Positions 51,315-60,970 of a stretch of DNA of 64,000 nucleotides are shown here, piece by piece. This stretch comes from Segatella copri (GTDB lineage: Bacteria > Bacteroidota > Bacteroidia > Bacteroidales > Bacteroidaceae). The stretch is taken from the NCBI RefSeq assembly GCF_026015295.1, contig NZ_JAPDUW010000001.1, positions 1,116,001 to 1,180,000 of the forward strand, read 5' to 3'. How positions within the stretch are numbered: the first letter of the stretch is position 1; every line of letters begins with the position of its first letter. The notes under the pieces were generated by a model that made no database searches, had not been told where the DNA came from, and saw only the letters and a list, made by a program, of their open reading frames with translations. A program made the translations under genes and the position numbers.

Positions 51315-52640
51315 ATGATACTTAGAGCTACATTTGAAAATATATATTCCATCAAGGATGAGACTCAAATCAGCTTTGTGGCTGGTAAGAGCAATGCCCA
51401 TCCGTCTCACGTTTCCCGTGCAGAGAAGCGTGATGACATTTCTGTTCTGAAGGCTGGTATCGTTTATGGTGCCAATGCTTCCGGAAAGAGCAACGTCATC
51501 AAGGCCATTGCCCTGCTCCAGCAGATAGCCAATGGAAGCTTTCCGCAAAGCAAGGTGGAACCTTTCAAGCTTGCTGATACCGAAGAGAAAAACTCTAAGG
51601 TCGAAATCGAGTTCAAGACCAAGGGTAAGTGCTTCGCCTATGGCATGGAGTTCAACATCGGAGGAATCAAGGAGGAATGGCTGTTTGAAATCAACAGCCG
51701 TACCGACAAGGAAGTTTTCACCAGAAAGGTTACTGCAGACGGCAACGAGTTCACGTTTGGCAAGGTGGATGGAAACGAAGAAACATCCATGCTGCTGAAG
51801 TTCATCGCCCACAGTACTCCTTCTGATTTCAGCTTCCTTTCAGAGTATGTGCGCAGAAACGGCAAGGGACTTGAAACCATACGCATGGCCAAGAACTGGT
51901 TTGCAGACGGCTTGAAGATCATCTTCCCAAGCACACGCCTGCAGGGAATTTCTTTCCTTACTGAAAACAATGACGAGCTGCAGGAAACGACTCGCTCGCT
52001 TCTTGCCTACTTCAACACGGGCATTTCAGACGTGCGCCTGTACAAAATCAAGAAAGAGGATGTAAACTTATCTTCCGATTTACTTGACAACATACTCAGC
52101 AAGGCCAAGAACGGCAAGGCGTACAGCATGGCTGCCACAGTTGGAGGCGAAATGCTTCTTTTCGAGGTAAATGCCAACGGAGGATATGAGATTTACAAGC
52201 AAAAGGCTGTTCACCGGAATCTTACTTCCGGCACAGAAGTTGTTTTTGATCTGAGCGAAGAATCTGATGGCAGCATCCGATTGCTCGACTTCATCCCAAT
52301 GCTCATCGATTTGAAGCAAAATGAAGTTGACTATCTCATCGACGAGATTGACCGCAGTATGCACCCGATGCTCTCGCAGAAAATCTTAGAGTGCTATTTC
52401 TCAGGACTGGAGTCAGGAAGAGACACTCAGTTCATCTTCTCCACCCATGAATGTAACCTGCTCAACCTCGACCTTATCAGAGCTGATGAAGTCTGGTTTG
52501 TCGAGAAGGGAAAGGATGGAGCGTCTCATCTTACATCCTTGGCAGAATTCAAGCCTCGTGAAGATGTCCGCAAGGGTTATCTTTTAGGACGCTATGGAGC
52601 CATTCCGTTCTTTGCGCCTATAAGTCAATTAAAATGGTAA
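51315..52640 (+). CDS. AbiLi-like AAA ATPase
   Basis: 441 residues. Walker A GANASGKSNVIKAI near residue 52 and a late Walker B YLIDEIDRSMHPMLS near 340, with THECNLL (switch His) after it: an OLD/AbiLi-type ATPase with the P-loop split from the rest by a long insert. It overlaps the RloB gene by 7 bp. Such pairs (AbiL) act in anti-phage abortive defence. No toxin domain of its own is visible. Confidence 0.8.
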   Translation: MILRATFENIYSIKDETQISFVAGKSNAHPSHVSRAEKRDDISVLKAGIVYGANASGKSNVIKAIALLQQIANGSFPQSKVEPFKLADTEEKNSKVEIEFKTKGKCFAYGMEFNIGGIKEEWLFEINSRTDKEVFTRKVTADGNEFTFGKVDGNEETSMLLKFIAHSTPSDFSFLSEYVRRNGKGLETIRMAKNWFADGLKIIFPSTRLQGISFLTENNDELQETTRSLLAYFNTGISDVRLYKIKKEDVNLSSDLLDNILSKAKNGKAYSMAATVGGEMLLFEVNANGGYEIYKQKAVHRNLTSGTEVVFDLSEESDGSIRLLDFIPMLIDLKQNEVDYLIDEIDRSMHPMLSQKILECYFSGLESGRDTQFIFSTHECNLLNLDLIRADEVWFVEKGKDGASHLTSLAEFKPREDVRKGYLLGRYGAIPFFAPISQLKW

Positions 52641-53287
52641 CAGCTATGAGACAAAGAAAAGACTTTCAACGAATAGAAGGAGTTAAATCTTCTCGACTCA
52701 TTGTCATAGCTGCCGAAGGAAGAGCAACCGAGAACATTTACTTCGAGGCTATGCGCCAGGAACTATGTGCAACTAATGTACAGCTGGTTGTTCTTAACCG
52801 AGAAGATGACAACTCTAATCCAGCCAATGTTCATCGTCAGATTAAGGATTTCATGGATGAATACAACATCTTGGACGATGATCAACTATGGATTGTAATT
52901 GACCGTGACGACTGGAAGGAAAAGATGCTTGCCGACATTGCACAGCTATGTCAGCAAAACAGCAATCTCAGATTTTGCATGAGCAATCCATGTTTCGAAC
53001 TTTGGTTGATATTGCACCTTGAAGACATCGAAGATTATTCGGAAGAGGACAAGAAAAACCTCTTTGAAAATCCTCGCTTGTCAACTCATGGTACATGGAC
53101 GAAATATCATCTTCGAAAACTGATGGGACATTATCAGGAATCAGACTATGATCCATCCATCTTACTTCCACATGTCGAAGAGGCTATATGTAGAGCAGAA
53201 AAGCTGGATATAAACCCAAAAGACAGATGGCCACAGACTACTGGAACCAGAGTATATTTACTCGCAAAAAGCATCATGGACAGATAA
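52634..53287 (+). CDS. RloB-family protein (AbiLii-like)
   Basis: 217 residues (213 from the ATG at 52646). IVIAAEGRATENIYFEA gives the TOPRIM-type Glu, and WIVIDRDDW the DxD; NPCFELWLILH and RVYLLAKSI are further RloB hallmarks. The likely effector nuclease of the AbiL-type pair. Confidence 0.82.
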   Translation: MVTAMRQRKDFQRIEGVKSSRLIVIAAEGRATENIYFEAMRQELCATNVQLVVLNREDDNSNPANVHRQIKDFMDEYNILDDDQLWIVIDRDDWKEKMLADIAQLCQQNSNLRFCMSNPCFELWLILHLEDIEDYSEEDKKNLFENPRLSTHGTWTKYHLRKLMGHYQESDYDPSILLPHVEEAICRAEKLDINPKDRWPQTTGTRVYLLAKSIMDR

Positions 53288-53334
53288 TGACCGTACAGAT
53301 AAGTCGTGAGATACATTCCAAGACGATGCAATAA

Positions 53335-53523
53335 TCCAGCGTCCCTTACGTTATTACAGAAGAAGAGGACAACCGCATCCGCAACCGAAGGGAGACCTTC
53401 ATCAGGGAAACAGGCACCGAAAAAACGGTACTCATCACGATGATCACCTCCTATGGACTTGCGCCAGGCGGCTATTCTGATGACATCCAATGCCAGCTGA
53501 CGATGGCAGATTTATTCAGATAA
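53335..53523 (+). pseudogene. C-terminal fragment of an AAA ATPase (ATPase_2-like)
   Basis: A frame without a start reads RNRRETFIRETGTEKTVLIT, then SYGLAPGGYSDDIQCQLT and DLF, the characteristic end of archaeal/bacteroidal ATPase_2-type proteins. Only ~60 codons remain, immediately after the RloB gene, so the defence pair probably landed in or near this gene. Confidence 0.6.
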
Positions 53524-54037
53524 AAGCCGACCTCTCAAAAATGATAAAAAACCACGTTTTAGCACGAAAATGCAGATTTTGAGTGTTTACAAAGGTTAAA
53601 TATGTTAAATCTTCAACCCCTAAAAATGGTTGTTTGTAAAGATATATGACATACAAAATGAATGAAATCAAGTGAAACCAAGTGAAAATACGAAAATCGT
53701 AAGTAGCTGATAATCAACATTCTTTTCATTCAGAAGGAAAGCGGCTCGCAAATAGCACGTCAGTACTTAACCGATTGGAAATCAACGACATTCATTATTT
53801 GCGTGGGAAAGTGAAAGGCGTAGAAAAGGGCTTAAAAAGATACTTGAAAAAAGTAGGAAAGTAGGACTAAAAAGCACTGAATATCAGATAATTAAAGAGA
53901 TAAAAATCCTTACATTTTAGCCCGGCTTTCATATGGCTCAACCATATACTAAACAACTGTTATTCAGTTGGTTACGTATGGTGCATCGGAAAATAAGTCG
54001 TGATAAACAACGATTAATATCGACAACAAATGATAGT
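53524..54037. other. ~510-bp region without a gene
   Basis: Contains an imperfect hairpin near 53941-53981 (ACCATA...AACTG-TTATT-CAGTT...TATGGT) and the ATAAGTCGTG motif at 53993. It may hold the left boundary of the mobilisable element that follows, but no att repeat could be proven. Confidence 0.35.
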
Positions 54038-54038
54038 T

Positions 54039-54068
54039 AAGGTGCTCAAAATGAGCACCTTTCTTTTT
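54039..54068 (+). terminator. Terminator 1 before the mobilisable element
   Basis: AAGGTGCTC-AAAAT-GAGCACCTT followed by a T-rich run. Confidence 0.85.
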
Positions 54069-54108
54069 AGCCTTACTATTGGTTATAATCAATGGTAAGG
54101 CTTTTTTT
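54069..54108 (+). terminator. Terminator 2 before the mobilisable element
   Basis: AGCCTTAC pairs with GTAAGGCT, with inner ATTG/CAAT, then seven T's. Two terminators in tandem insulate the region on the right. Confidence 0.8.
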
Positions 54109-54307
54109 AGCACCTTTTTGTACCGCTCTTGTACCTCCACTTTTCAAAAGTAATAATTTGAGACTCCATTTTTGGCAAATGAGTGCAAGATTGCCGAGAG
54201 TTTTGGACAATGATGGACGATGATATAAGACTATTGAAAATAAACGGAGTAATGACAGACGACTTTTTCTACAATAAATTAAGTAAAAAAGTATAAAAAG
54301 CGTACAA

Positions 54308-55240
54308 ATGACAGCAAGCAAAGAAAGAATTCTAAAAATTTGCGAGTATTGTGGGAAGAGCTTCTATGCATCAAAATCCACAACTCGTTATTGCTCCAAG
54401 CAATGCAACAGTTATGCCTATAAGGCAGCAAGACGTGAGGAGAAAGTAAAGATGGCTGAGACAATGAGCCACCGAAAAGCTTCCGAGAAATCCATGTCTG
54501 AAATCCTCGTTAAAGAATACCTCACTATTCAAGAGGTCGCTATACTTTTGGGACTAAGCAGACAGACCATATATAATATGGTGTATAGTGGTAAGTTGCG
54601 AGCATCCAAGATTACTTCTCGTTTATCTTTAATCAGAAAGCGAGATATAGATTATCTTGTTGATAGTTTGCCATACACCACAAAAAAAAGTGCTTCAAAA
54701 GAAGCAGTTCATGCAAACCGAGAGCTACCTGTTCCAGAATATTACTCTGCCAAGGAAATTGCAGAAGTCCACAACACTTATGAGACCGCCATCTATGAGA
54801 TAGTCAAGAAAGTCAAGATTTCAAGAATATCCATACAAGGAAGAGTATATTGGAACAAGAAAGAGGTGGATGATTATTTTGCACACCTGTCTCCAGATCC
54901 AACCATCAGTGAATGGATGACTGTTATGGACATTCAACAGAAATATTGTATGACGAAAACAGCCGTATATAGTTTCGTTAGTCACAATGCTATTCCAAGA
55001 AAAATGGAAGGTAACAATGTCCTGTATTCCAAACGTCATGTACAAATGGCAAAAGGTGAATCCGTAGAAGACCAGCTTTATTATACAATACCGGAGGCCA
55101 TGAAGTTGTATGGTTTAAGTCAGGACCAGATTTATAAGCGTATCAAGAAATACGCTATTGAAAAGGTGAAGATTGGCAAGTATATCAAGATTTCCAAGCG
55201 AGATTTAGAGAAAGCTATCGGCAAGCCTAAGGTTATTTAG
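54308..55240 (+). CDS. Multi-HTH (excisionase/MerR-type) DNA-binding protein with zinc ribbon
   Basis: 310 residues. An N-terminal zinc site (CEYCGKSF...RYCSKQC), then three or four HTH_17/excisionase-like units: YLTIQEVAILLGLSRQTIYN, YYSAKEIAEVHNTYETAIYE, MTVMDIQQKYCMTKTAVYSF, YTIPEAMKLYGLSQDQIYKR. It lies directly upstream of the integrase, as in Bacteroides mobilisable transposons. Probably controls excision or integrase expression. Confidence 0.75.
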   Translation: MTASKERILKICEYCGKSFYASKSTTRYCSKQCNSYAYKAARREEKVKMAETMSHRKASEKSMSEILVKEYLTIQEVAILLGLSRQTIYNMVYSGKLRASKITSRLSLIRKRDIDYLVDSLPYTTKKSASKEAVHANRELPVPEYYSAKEIAEVHNTYETAIYEIVKKVKISRISIQGRVYWNKKEVDDYFAHLSPDPTISEWMTVMDIQQKYCMTKTAVYSFVSHNAIPRKMEGNNVLYSKRHVQMAKGESVEDQLYYTIPEAMKLYGLSQDQIYKRIKKYAIEKVKIGKYIKISKRDLEKAIGKPKVI

Positions 55241-55364
55241 CGGTTATCAAAAGGTTAAGTTGTACCCCATTACATAACTCTATTATTTTGCAATCGATTT
55301 CAAAGATCTCTTAATACGGGATCATATATGAAACATAAGTATCACATTATAAAAAGTAAACATC

Positions 55365-56447
55365 ATGGTAAATACATGTACAAGAGTTTCTCTTCGCCAA
55401 AGAGCGATTAAAAACGACCGTATTTCTCTTTATTTGGATTTCTATCCACCAGTACGCAACCCTGAGACTATGCAAATGAGTCGCAGGGAATATTTAGGTA
55501 TCTATATCTATGCTCATCCAAAGAATGAGATGGAACGTGAGTTTAATACAGATATGCTCAACAAAGCAGAGGCCATCCGTTGTATCAGAACCCAATCACT
55601 CATCAATGAAGAATTTGGTTTTTTGGACAAAACACGACAGAAAGCTGATTTTTTGGCATACTTTGAGAAGATGACACATAAGAAAGATGACAAGTGGACA
55701 TGTGTCTACAAGCATTTCTTCAAATTTGTTCAAGGTCATTGTACATTTGGGGATGTGACAGTGGAACTTTGCAAAAAGTTCAGAGAGTATCTTCTGAATG
55801 CAAATCAGTTGAATCGAACAAAACAAAAGGTATCTCTCAACTCTGCAGCAGGTTACTACTCTACTTTCCGTGGTCTCTTAAAAATCGCCTATCGTGACAA
55901 GTGGCTGCGTGAGAACATCAATGACTATCTGGACAAGATTGAGCCACAAGATGTAAAGAAGGAGTTTCTTACCCTCGATGAAGTAAAGCAGTTGGCAGCT
56001 ACTCCTTGCGATATACCTGTACTGAAGTCTGCCTCCCTCTTTGCTTGCCTCACAGGATTGCGAATCAGCGACATTTTAAAATTGCGTTGGGAAGACTTCG
56101 AGATAGCTCCCGACCAAGGCTATTGCTTGCGTATTCGTACCCAGAAGACTCAGACCGAGGCAACCTTGCCTATCAGCAACGAGGCATACGAACTATGTGG
56201 TGAACCAAGCACGGGTATCGTGTTCAAGGGATTGAAGCGCAGCATGATTAACCATCCCCTTAAAGCATGGTTGAAGAAGGCTGGAATCACTAAGCCATTT
56301 TCATTCCATTGCTTGAGTCACAGTAAATTCTTTTATTTATTGAATATCAGCGAGTTGAGTATTTTAAAGAATGTGACTGCTAACGATTTAGAAACGAGCT
56401 ATATTCTTTTTCTTTCACAACTTTGCAATATACAAAGAACGCTTTGA
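55365..56447 (+). pseudogene. Tyrosine recombinase truncated before its active-site end
   Basis: An arm-binding N-terminus (~1-90), a core-binding domain (~95-190) and a catalytic start with the first Arg in CLTGLRISDILKLRW. The sequence is normal up to PFSFHCL; the following Arg of HxxR is replaced by Ser, and after SHS the chain is unrelated and lacks the catalytic Tyr. The break is near 56315. The enzyme cannot be active, so the element would need an integrase in trans. Confidence 0.8.
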
Positions 56448-56570
56448 TTTCGAGTGCAAAGTTAAATCTAATTTCTGAAAAACAACATTTTATGCTGTGA
56501 TTTTACAAAATATTAAGATTAGTCTTTGCAAAGGTAAAAGAGTAGTTACCAACAGTAATTTTCATGTAAC

Positions 56571-56784
56571 GTCATTTTAAGAGTATGGCAAAAAGAACAT
56601 ATTCATAAACGCATATATGTATCTTGCCATATTGGGAAATCAATTGCTTAGTTCCATTTTTGCAGATTATATTTCTATTTTGTCTAAATTACGGAAGAAT
56701 ATAGCAGATATTCAATGGATTCGGATGGATTATCAAAATAAAACGTTATTTTTGTAGCGTAAAAACGATAAAAACATGAAGTTA
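56571..56784. repeat. ~210-bp direct repeat, copy 1 (upstream of the XRE gene)
   Basis: About 85% like 60759-60970 by eye. Both end in a -7 box TATTTTTG (56747-56754 here; 60933-60940 in copy 2), then AAAAACGATAAAAA and a start ATGAAGTTAA. A promoter segment duplicated with, or flanking, the ~4.2-kb insert between them. Confidence 0.75.
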
Positions 56785-56988
56785 AATCGCATAAGAGCAG
56801 TCTTAGAGGACAAAGGGATAAGCCAAACATGGCTTGCAAAGAAGTTGGGAAGAAGTTTCAGTACGGTCAATGCTTATGTATGCAACCGCTCTCAACCCAA
56901 CCTTACCACACTTCTTGAAATTGCGCAGTTATTGTCTGTGGATATGAAAGAACTAATTACGGATGAGACGGAGCGTACCACTATATAG
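56776..56988 (+). CDS. Small XRE-family regulator
   Basis: 70 residues, almost all HTH: KGISQTWLAKKLGRSFSTVN, AYVCNRSQPNLTTLLEIAQL. Preceded by the repeat-borne promoter. It may control the small-gene island that follows. Confidence 0.85.
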   Translation: MKLNRIRAVLEDKGISQTWLAKKLGRSFSTVNAYVCNRSQPNLTTLLEIAQLLSVDMKELITDETERTTI

Positions 56989-57030
56989 GAAATGAAAGAC
57001 AATGTCAAACAATAGTTAGTGAATTGCCTT

Positions 57031-57879
57031 ATGATAATCAAAAAACTTGGCTTATTCGTATTATGGTGCATTTGCATCATATTGGGGCTAAAAGCTCTTA
57101 CTCATGCATTTTCGGAAACTGTCGGAATAGTTATAATAGTTTGTGTCGTGGTTGTTGCTGATATTGTTCAGAGATATTTCAATCGACATGAACGATGGTT
57201 CCGAAAGAGAGTTAATATGCTGAGAACCATTTGTCCGAATTCTCCAAATGATTTTCGGATGATTGGTGACCCATTGTTTGAGTCTTTTTCTTTGGGAAAT
57301 TTCTTCATTCAATACAAGCCTGAAATCAAGGAGTTTCACCTCTGTTGCTGTATTTATATGGTTCTCCCCAATATTGTAGAGACTTGGAACAAAGCAATAG
57401 AAGACATAAATACAATTATTGCCCAGAAAGCGCCTTACGTAAAAATTGTAATAGATAGGCATGGTGAATTAGGGCAGGGTTTCAGTCTGATAATCCCTGC
57501 TAAGAAAGCAAAGAAAACACTTTTGTTGGCATTTGCTCACATACTCCTTGAACTCAAGAAGTCGCTCCCATATAGAACTAACGAGAATGGCATTTTAGTA
57601 TGTGAAGTCTATTTTAAAATCAAGGTGTTCAACACGATTTGCTATGGCGAATACGATGGCGTGAGAGTGCTGAAAGCGGTTACCATATCTTCAGATGGAA
57701 ATTATACCTTCGTCAATGTCGAGGAAGATGAATGTGTGCCAGAAGACTTTACTAAGTCCAATCCTCCGATGTCCATCATCCTGCAATATGACTTGTATTC
57801 GATAGAAACCAATATGTTGATTAGCAAAGAGGAATTTGATGTCCATTGGGAGAAATGCAAAGACTTGTGTGAATCATAA
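57031..57879 (+). CDS. Membrane-anchored protein of unknown function
   Basis: 282 residues from the ATG at 57031 (a GTG at 57019 is in frame). Two N-terminal membrane helices (LGLFVLWCICIILGL and VGIVIIVCVVVVADIV), then a ~220-residue cytoplasmic or periplasmic domain without recognised motifs. First of an island of orphan genes. Confidence 0.55.
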   Translation: MIIKKLGLFVLWCICIILGLKALTHAFSETVGIVIIVCVVVVADIVQRYFNRHERWFRKRVNMLRTICPNSPNDFRMIGDPLFESFSLGNFFIQYKPEIKEFHLCCCIYMVLPNIVETWNKAIEDINTIIAQKAPYVKIVIDRHGELGQGFSLIIPAKKAKKTLLLAFAHILLELKKSLPYRTNENGILVCEVYFKIKVFNTICYGEYDGVRVLKAVTISSDGNYTFVNVEEDECVPEDFTKSNPPMSIILQYDLYSIETNMLISKEEFDVHWEKCKDLCES

Positions 57880-57913
57880 TCATTGGAGTACGGATTACAA
57901 ATTCGATAGCACT

Positions 57914-58408
57914 ATGAATTTTACAACTATAATGTTAGGACATAAGAAAAGGCAAGTTAGGCTACAAGCTGATGTTAGTTACGACCCTTTTCAAATTTTT
58001 CCTGATTTACAACATGTAAAAGACAACAATCTCTTCCACATCGATGAAGGAGATGTATTTTATGACTTCATAGGTGACCAAGGACCATTAAGATTTATTT
58101 CCGATAACTTCAAAGATTTGTTGGAAAATAATGGAGTAAAGGGAGTTTCTTTTATCCCCATAAAAATATATGGTTCAAGGTTGCAATACTATGCTCTGTT
58201 AAAAGCGCAAATAGATTCTATCTGTGAACATGATTCTGACGGAGACCATATTTATGGGACTTTCCAAATAGATTTCACCTCGTGGAATGGAGAAGAACTC
58301 TTTTATTTGAAAGATAGTGGGGCTATAGTTTGTTCTTTACGAGTTAAAGAACTCATTGAAAGCCACAATATTTCAAATGTTTCTTTTGAAGGTTTAGATA
58401 AATATTAA
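57914..58408 (+). CDS. DUF1629/immunity-like protein, tentative
   Basis: 164 residues from the ATG at 57914; the longer frame overlaps the previous gene by 44 bp and is unlikely. DPFQIFPDLQ and RFISDNFKDLLENNGVKGV resemble immunity-type proteins of polymorphic toxin systems (DUF1629-like), but this is a weak likeness. No toxin gene is seen beside it. Confidence 0.45.
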   Translation: MNFTTIMLGHKKRQVRLQADVSYDPFQIFPDLQHVKDNNLFHIDEGDVFYDFIGDQGPLRFISDNFKDLLENNGVKGVSFIPIKIYGSRLQYYALLKAQIDSICEHDSDGDHIYGTFQIDFTSWNGEELFYLKDSGAIVCSLRVKELIESHNISNVSFEGLDKY

Positions 58409-58417
58409 GAATTGACT

Positions 58418-58954
58418 ATGATGAAATTTATAACTATCAGCATATATATATCATTATGTATTTTGTTCGTTGGTTGCAAAAAAACGAATTCCTCCACAAA
58501 CGAAATGTGTAATTGTTCTGTGGAGAGCATAGAGGATGAATTAGAAATGCTATGTTTAAAATCGAAAAATGATTCTATGACGCTCTCCATGGAGATAACT
58601 TCTGACAACATGGTCAATGATTACAACTACAGATATTTGGGCTCATTACAAGTAAGCAGCAGAATGTTTGAGGTGTTACAAAAAACAGTATTGTCTGGTC
58701 AGTATAAAGATGCTCAACGAGCATTAGTTTCTATTAGGTTCTTCACAAATGGAAATTTATTCGGAGAATATACTGGATTGAACAACTTTTATTCCGTAAA
58801 GATTTCCTCTAACAATATTTGCATCTATAATGTAGAAACAAGAAGTAGCAAAAAAATCAATATGAAGGATTCGATACCACAACTATTATTCTTCCATTAT
58901 AACGATAAGGATAGTTCTTCATGCGGAGACCTGTTCTACTTTCGCAAGAATTAG
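58418..58954 (+). CDS. Putative lipoprotein of unknown function
   Basis: 178 residues from the ATG at 58418. Lipobox with Cys in LCILFVGCKKTNSS; the body is ~150 residues of beta-rich sequence (YLGSLQVSSRMFEVLQ). Follows the preceding gene by 9 bp. No family recognised. Confidence 0.55.
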   Translation: MMKFITISIYISLCILFVGCKKTNSSTNEMCNCSVESIEDELEMLCLKSKNDSMTLSMEITSDNMVNDYNYRYLGSLQVSSRMFEVLQKTVLSGQYKDAQRALVSIRFFTNGNLFGEYTGLNNFYSVKISSNNICIYNVETRSSKKINMKDSIPQLLFFHYNDKDSSSCGDLFYFRKN

Positions 58955-59029
58955 TTTTTTTGTATTATACTATAATAAACATTCACTTTCTGTGGAATTG
59001 TAAATCTGCAAGTTCAATTTTACACAACT

Positions 59030-59470
59030 ATGGAAGAAAAAATAAAGTTAAGAGATAAACTGGTAGATATTGCGTTACAATGGCAAGCAAGTTTTGGGGT
59101 TGCACCGTCTATTACAAGTTCCATTTCTGAATATGATGCTGCAATGTTGGTTGGTATGTCTGAAAAAGAATATTCTGACTACATGAAAGATAAAACTGCT
59201 GTTGCCAAAGGGACGGATTTCGTTTATAGAAATATAAGGTATCAAGTAAAAGCCAATCGTCCAAGCGGTAAAAAAGGAAGTAAAGTAACGATGGTTCCCA
59301 AAGCCTCGAACTACGAATGGGACAGGTTAATTTGGATATTATATGACAAAAATTATGTAATGCAAGAAGCATGGGAATGGTATATGAGAGACTATAAAAT
59401 GGCGTTTGAAAACAAAAAAAGATTATCTCCCCAAGACTACAGGAGGGGGTATTGCTTGTATCATAGGTAA
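59030..59470 (+). CDS. Possible PD-(D/E)XK-like nuclease domain, 146 residues
   Basis: Helical N-terminus with LVGMSEKEYSDYM, then FVYRNIRYQVKANRPSGKKG and ASNYEWDRLIWILYDKNY, a pattern like small restriction-type nucleases (Q-V-K core followed by strand and helix). The full D-E-K triad cannot be shown. No partner methylase. Tentative. Confidence 0.45.
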   Translation: MEEKIKLRDKLVDIALQWQASFGVAPSITSSISEYDAAMLVGMSEKEYSDYMKDKTAVAKGTDFVYRNIRYQVKANRPSGKKGSKVTMVPKASNYEWDRLIWILYDKNYVMQEAWEWYMRDYKMAFENKKRLSPQDYRRGYCLYHR

Positions 59471-59500
59471 CTGGAAATCGTGGATTCAAAAACAAAGATT

Positions 59501-60041
59501 ATGGAAGAACAGAAAATACAACAACTCAATCGGTTCAAAATAGAGAAGGAAAACACCATACAGTATCCCATAAAAGAATTATTGAAAGATTCCATTAACG
59601 ACTGGATATTGTCTGACATCCAACAGATAAATGTTAAATTGGTGAAAGAACTGAGACTCATTTCAAAAGTACAAAACAAGGATGATATAAAAAGGCTAAA
59701 GTGCTTAGTAAAAAATAACAAAAGCAACTTACCCTCTATGCTTTATGATGAACTAAAATCCGCAGTGAAAGAAATTGCAGAAGACTTCCAATGGGTATGT
59801 AGCAAAGACGGACAGATAATCATGAAGATTGAGGACTGGATAAAAATGCCAGATTGCGCCTCGGCAAAGAATATCCTGATGTCCTCATATACATAGGACG
59901 TAGCTTTGTGAATCCCAAGGAACTAATTATAGGGGTGTCGTCAATGATGATGATGAGCAAAAGTTATTTGAAAACTATTTCAATAACCAAAATCCACCAG
60001 TTCCTATTCATTTCAAAATAATTGTTCAAAACGAAGAATAA
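59501..60041 (+). pseudogene. Frameshifted gene of unknown function
   Basis: The frame from 59501 (ORF open from 59480) ends at 59896. Protein-like sequence goes on in the other frames: LGKEYPDVLIYIGRSFVNPK at ~59860-59930 and DDDEQKLFENYFNNQNPP, IHFKIIVQNEE at ~59945-60041. Two small indels near 59855 and 59940 would rejoin all parts. No family recognised. Confidence 0.5.
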
Positions 60042-60056
60042 ACCAAGTAAGAAATC

Positions 60057-60695
60057 ATGAACAACGATATTTTGCTTTCTACGAAATTTAAATCCATAGG
60101 AGAGGACGCTACTGTCAGTATGCCTTCCCAAATAAAGGCATTGTTTGGCATGAACCCACAAATTGACGTTCGCTTGATAGACTATGACTATATAGGAGAT
60201 GCAAAAGATGATGATTACACCTCCTTTGCAGAGAAATTATATAAGGCAAATCCTAATGCTCATTACATATTGGTTACGCATTCCAATGAACTTAAAGACA
60301 GTTTGTTGGTAAGAAAAACTTTTCATTTTGATTTGACTGGATTTTATTTCAGTGAAGAAATCCAAACTTGGAGTGTTCCCATAAGCAACAATACCATCGT
60401 GTTCTTGGGCGTTATAGAAATAGAAACTTTTGAAGATTTAAAGACTGCAATTAGATTCTTGTTTTCAGGAATATATGATTTCCAAAACTTCCTAATACAA
60501 CATGGTAGTACCTTTGCAAAAAGCGAGATTGTGAACCTCTTGGAAAGGGCTTTGCTTCCCATAAAGAATAGGTATGGGGAAAATCAAGACGTAATTATAT
60601 CTATGGCCTCAGTATGCCAGCATAAAAAAGATATAATGGTTTTATATCCTTATGGTGGTACAGATTTCGGAAGTTTTATGCTATTTGTTGTGTAG
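60057..60695 (+). CDS. Unknown 212-residue protein
   Basis: Soluble; no signal peptide. YILVTHSNELKDSLLVR and FHFDLTGFYFSEE suggest an alpha/beta fold. It is the last gene of the island; the second promoter repeat begins 64 bp after it. No family recognised. Confidence 0.5.
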   Translation: MNNDILLSTKFKSIGEDATVSMPSQIKALFGMNPQIDVRLIDYDYIGDAKDDDYTSFAEKLYKANPNAHYILVTHSNELKDSLLVRKTFHFDLTGFYFSEEIQTWSVPISNNTIVFLGVIEIETFEDLKTAIRFLFSGIYDFQNFLIQHGSTFAKSEIVNLLERALLPIKNRYGENQDVIISMASVCQHKKDIMVLYPYGGTDFGSFMLFVV

Positions 60696-60758
60696 GTTGG
60701 ATATAATCGGCATAACAGCATTGTTATTTTCCACAACTCTGTGCAATTATCCGGTTTT

Positions 60759-60970
60759 GTCATTTCAAGAGTATGGCAAAAGAACATATATTCATTGCAA
60801 ACATGCATCTTTCGTGGGTGGAAAATCAATTGCTTAGTTCCATTTTTGCAGATTATATTTCTATTTTGTCTAAATTACGACGGAATACAGCAGATATTCA
60901 AGGGATTTGGATGGATTATCAAAATAAAACGTTATTTTTGTAGTATAAAAACGATAAAAATATGAAGTTA
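60759..60970. repeat. ~210-bp direct repeat, copy 2 (upstream of the CAT-like gene)
   Basis: Partner of 56571-56784. The -7 box TATTTTTG lies at 60933-60940, 22 bp before the ATG at 60962. Confidence 0.75.
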
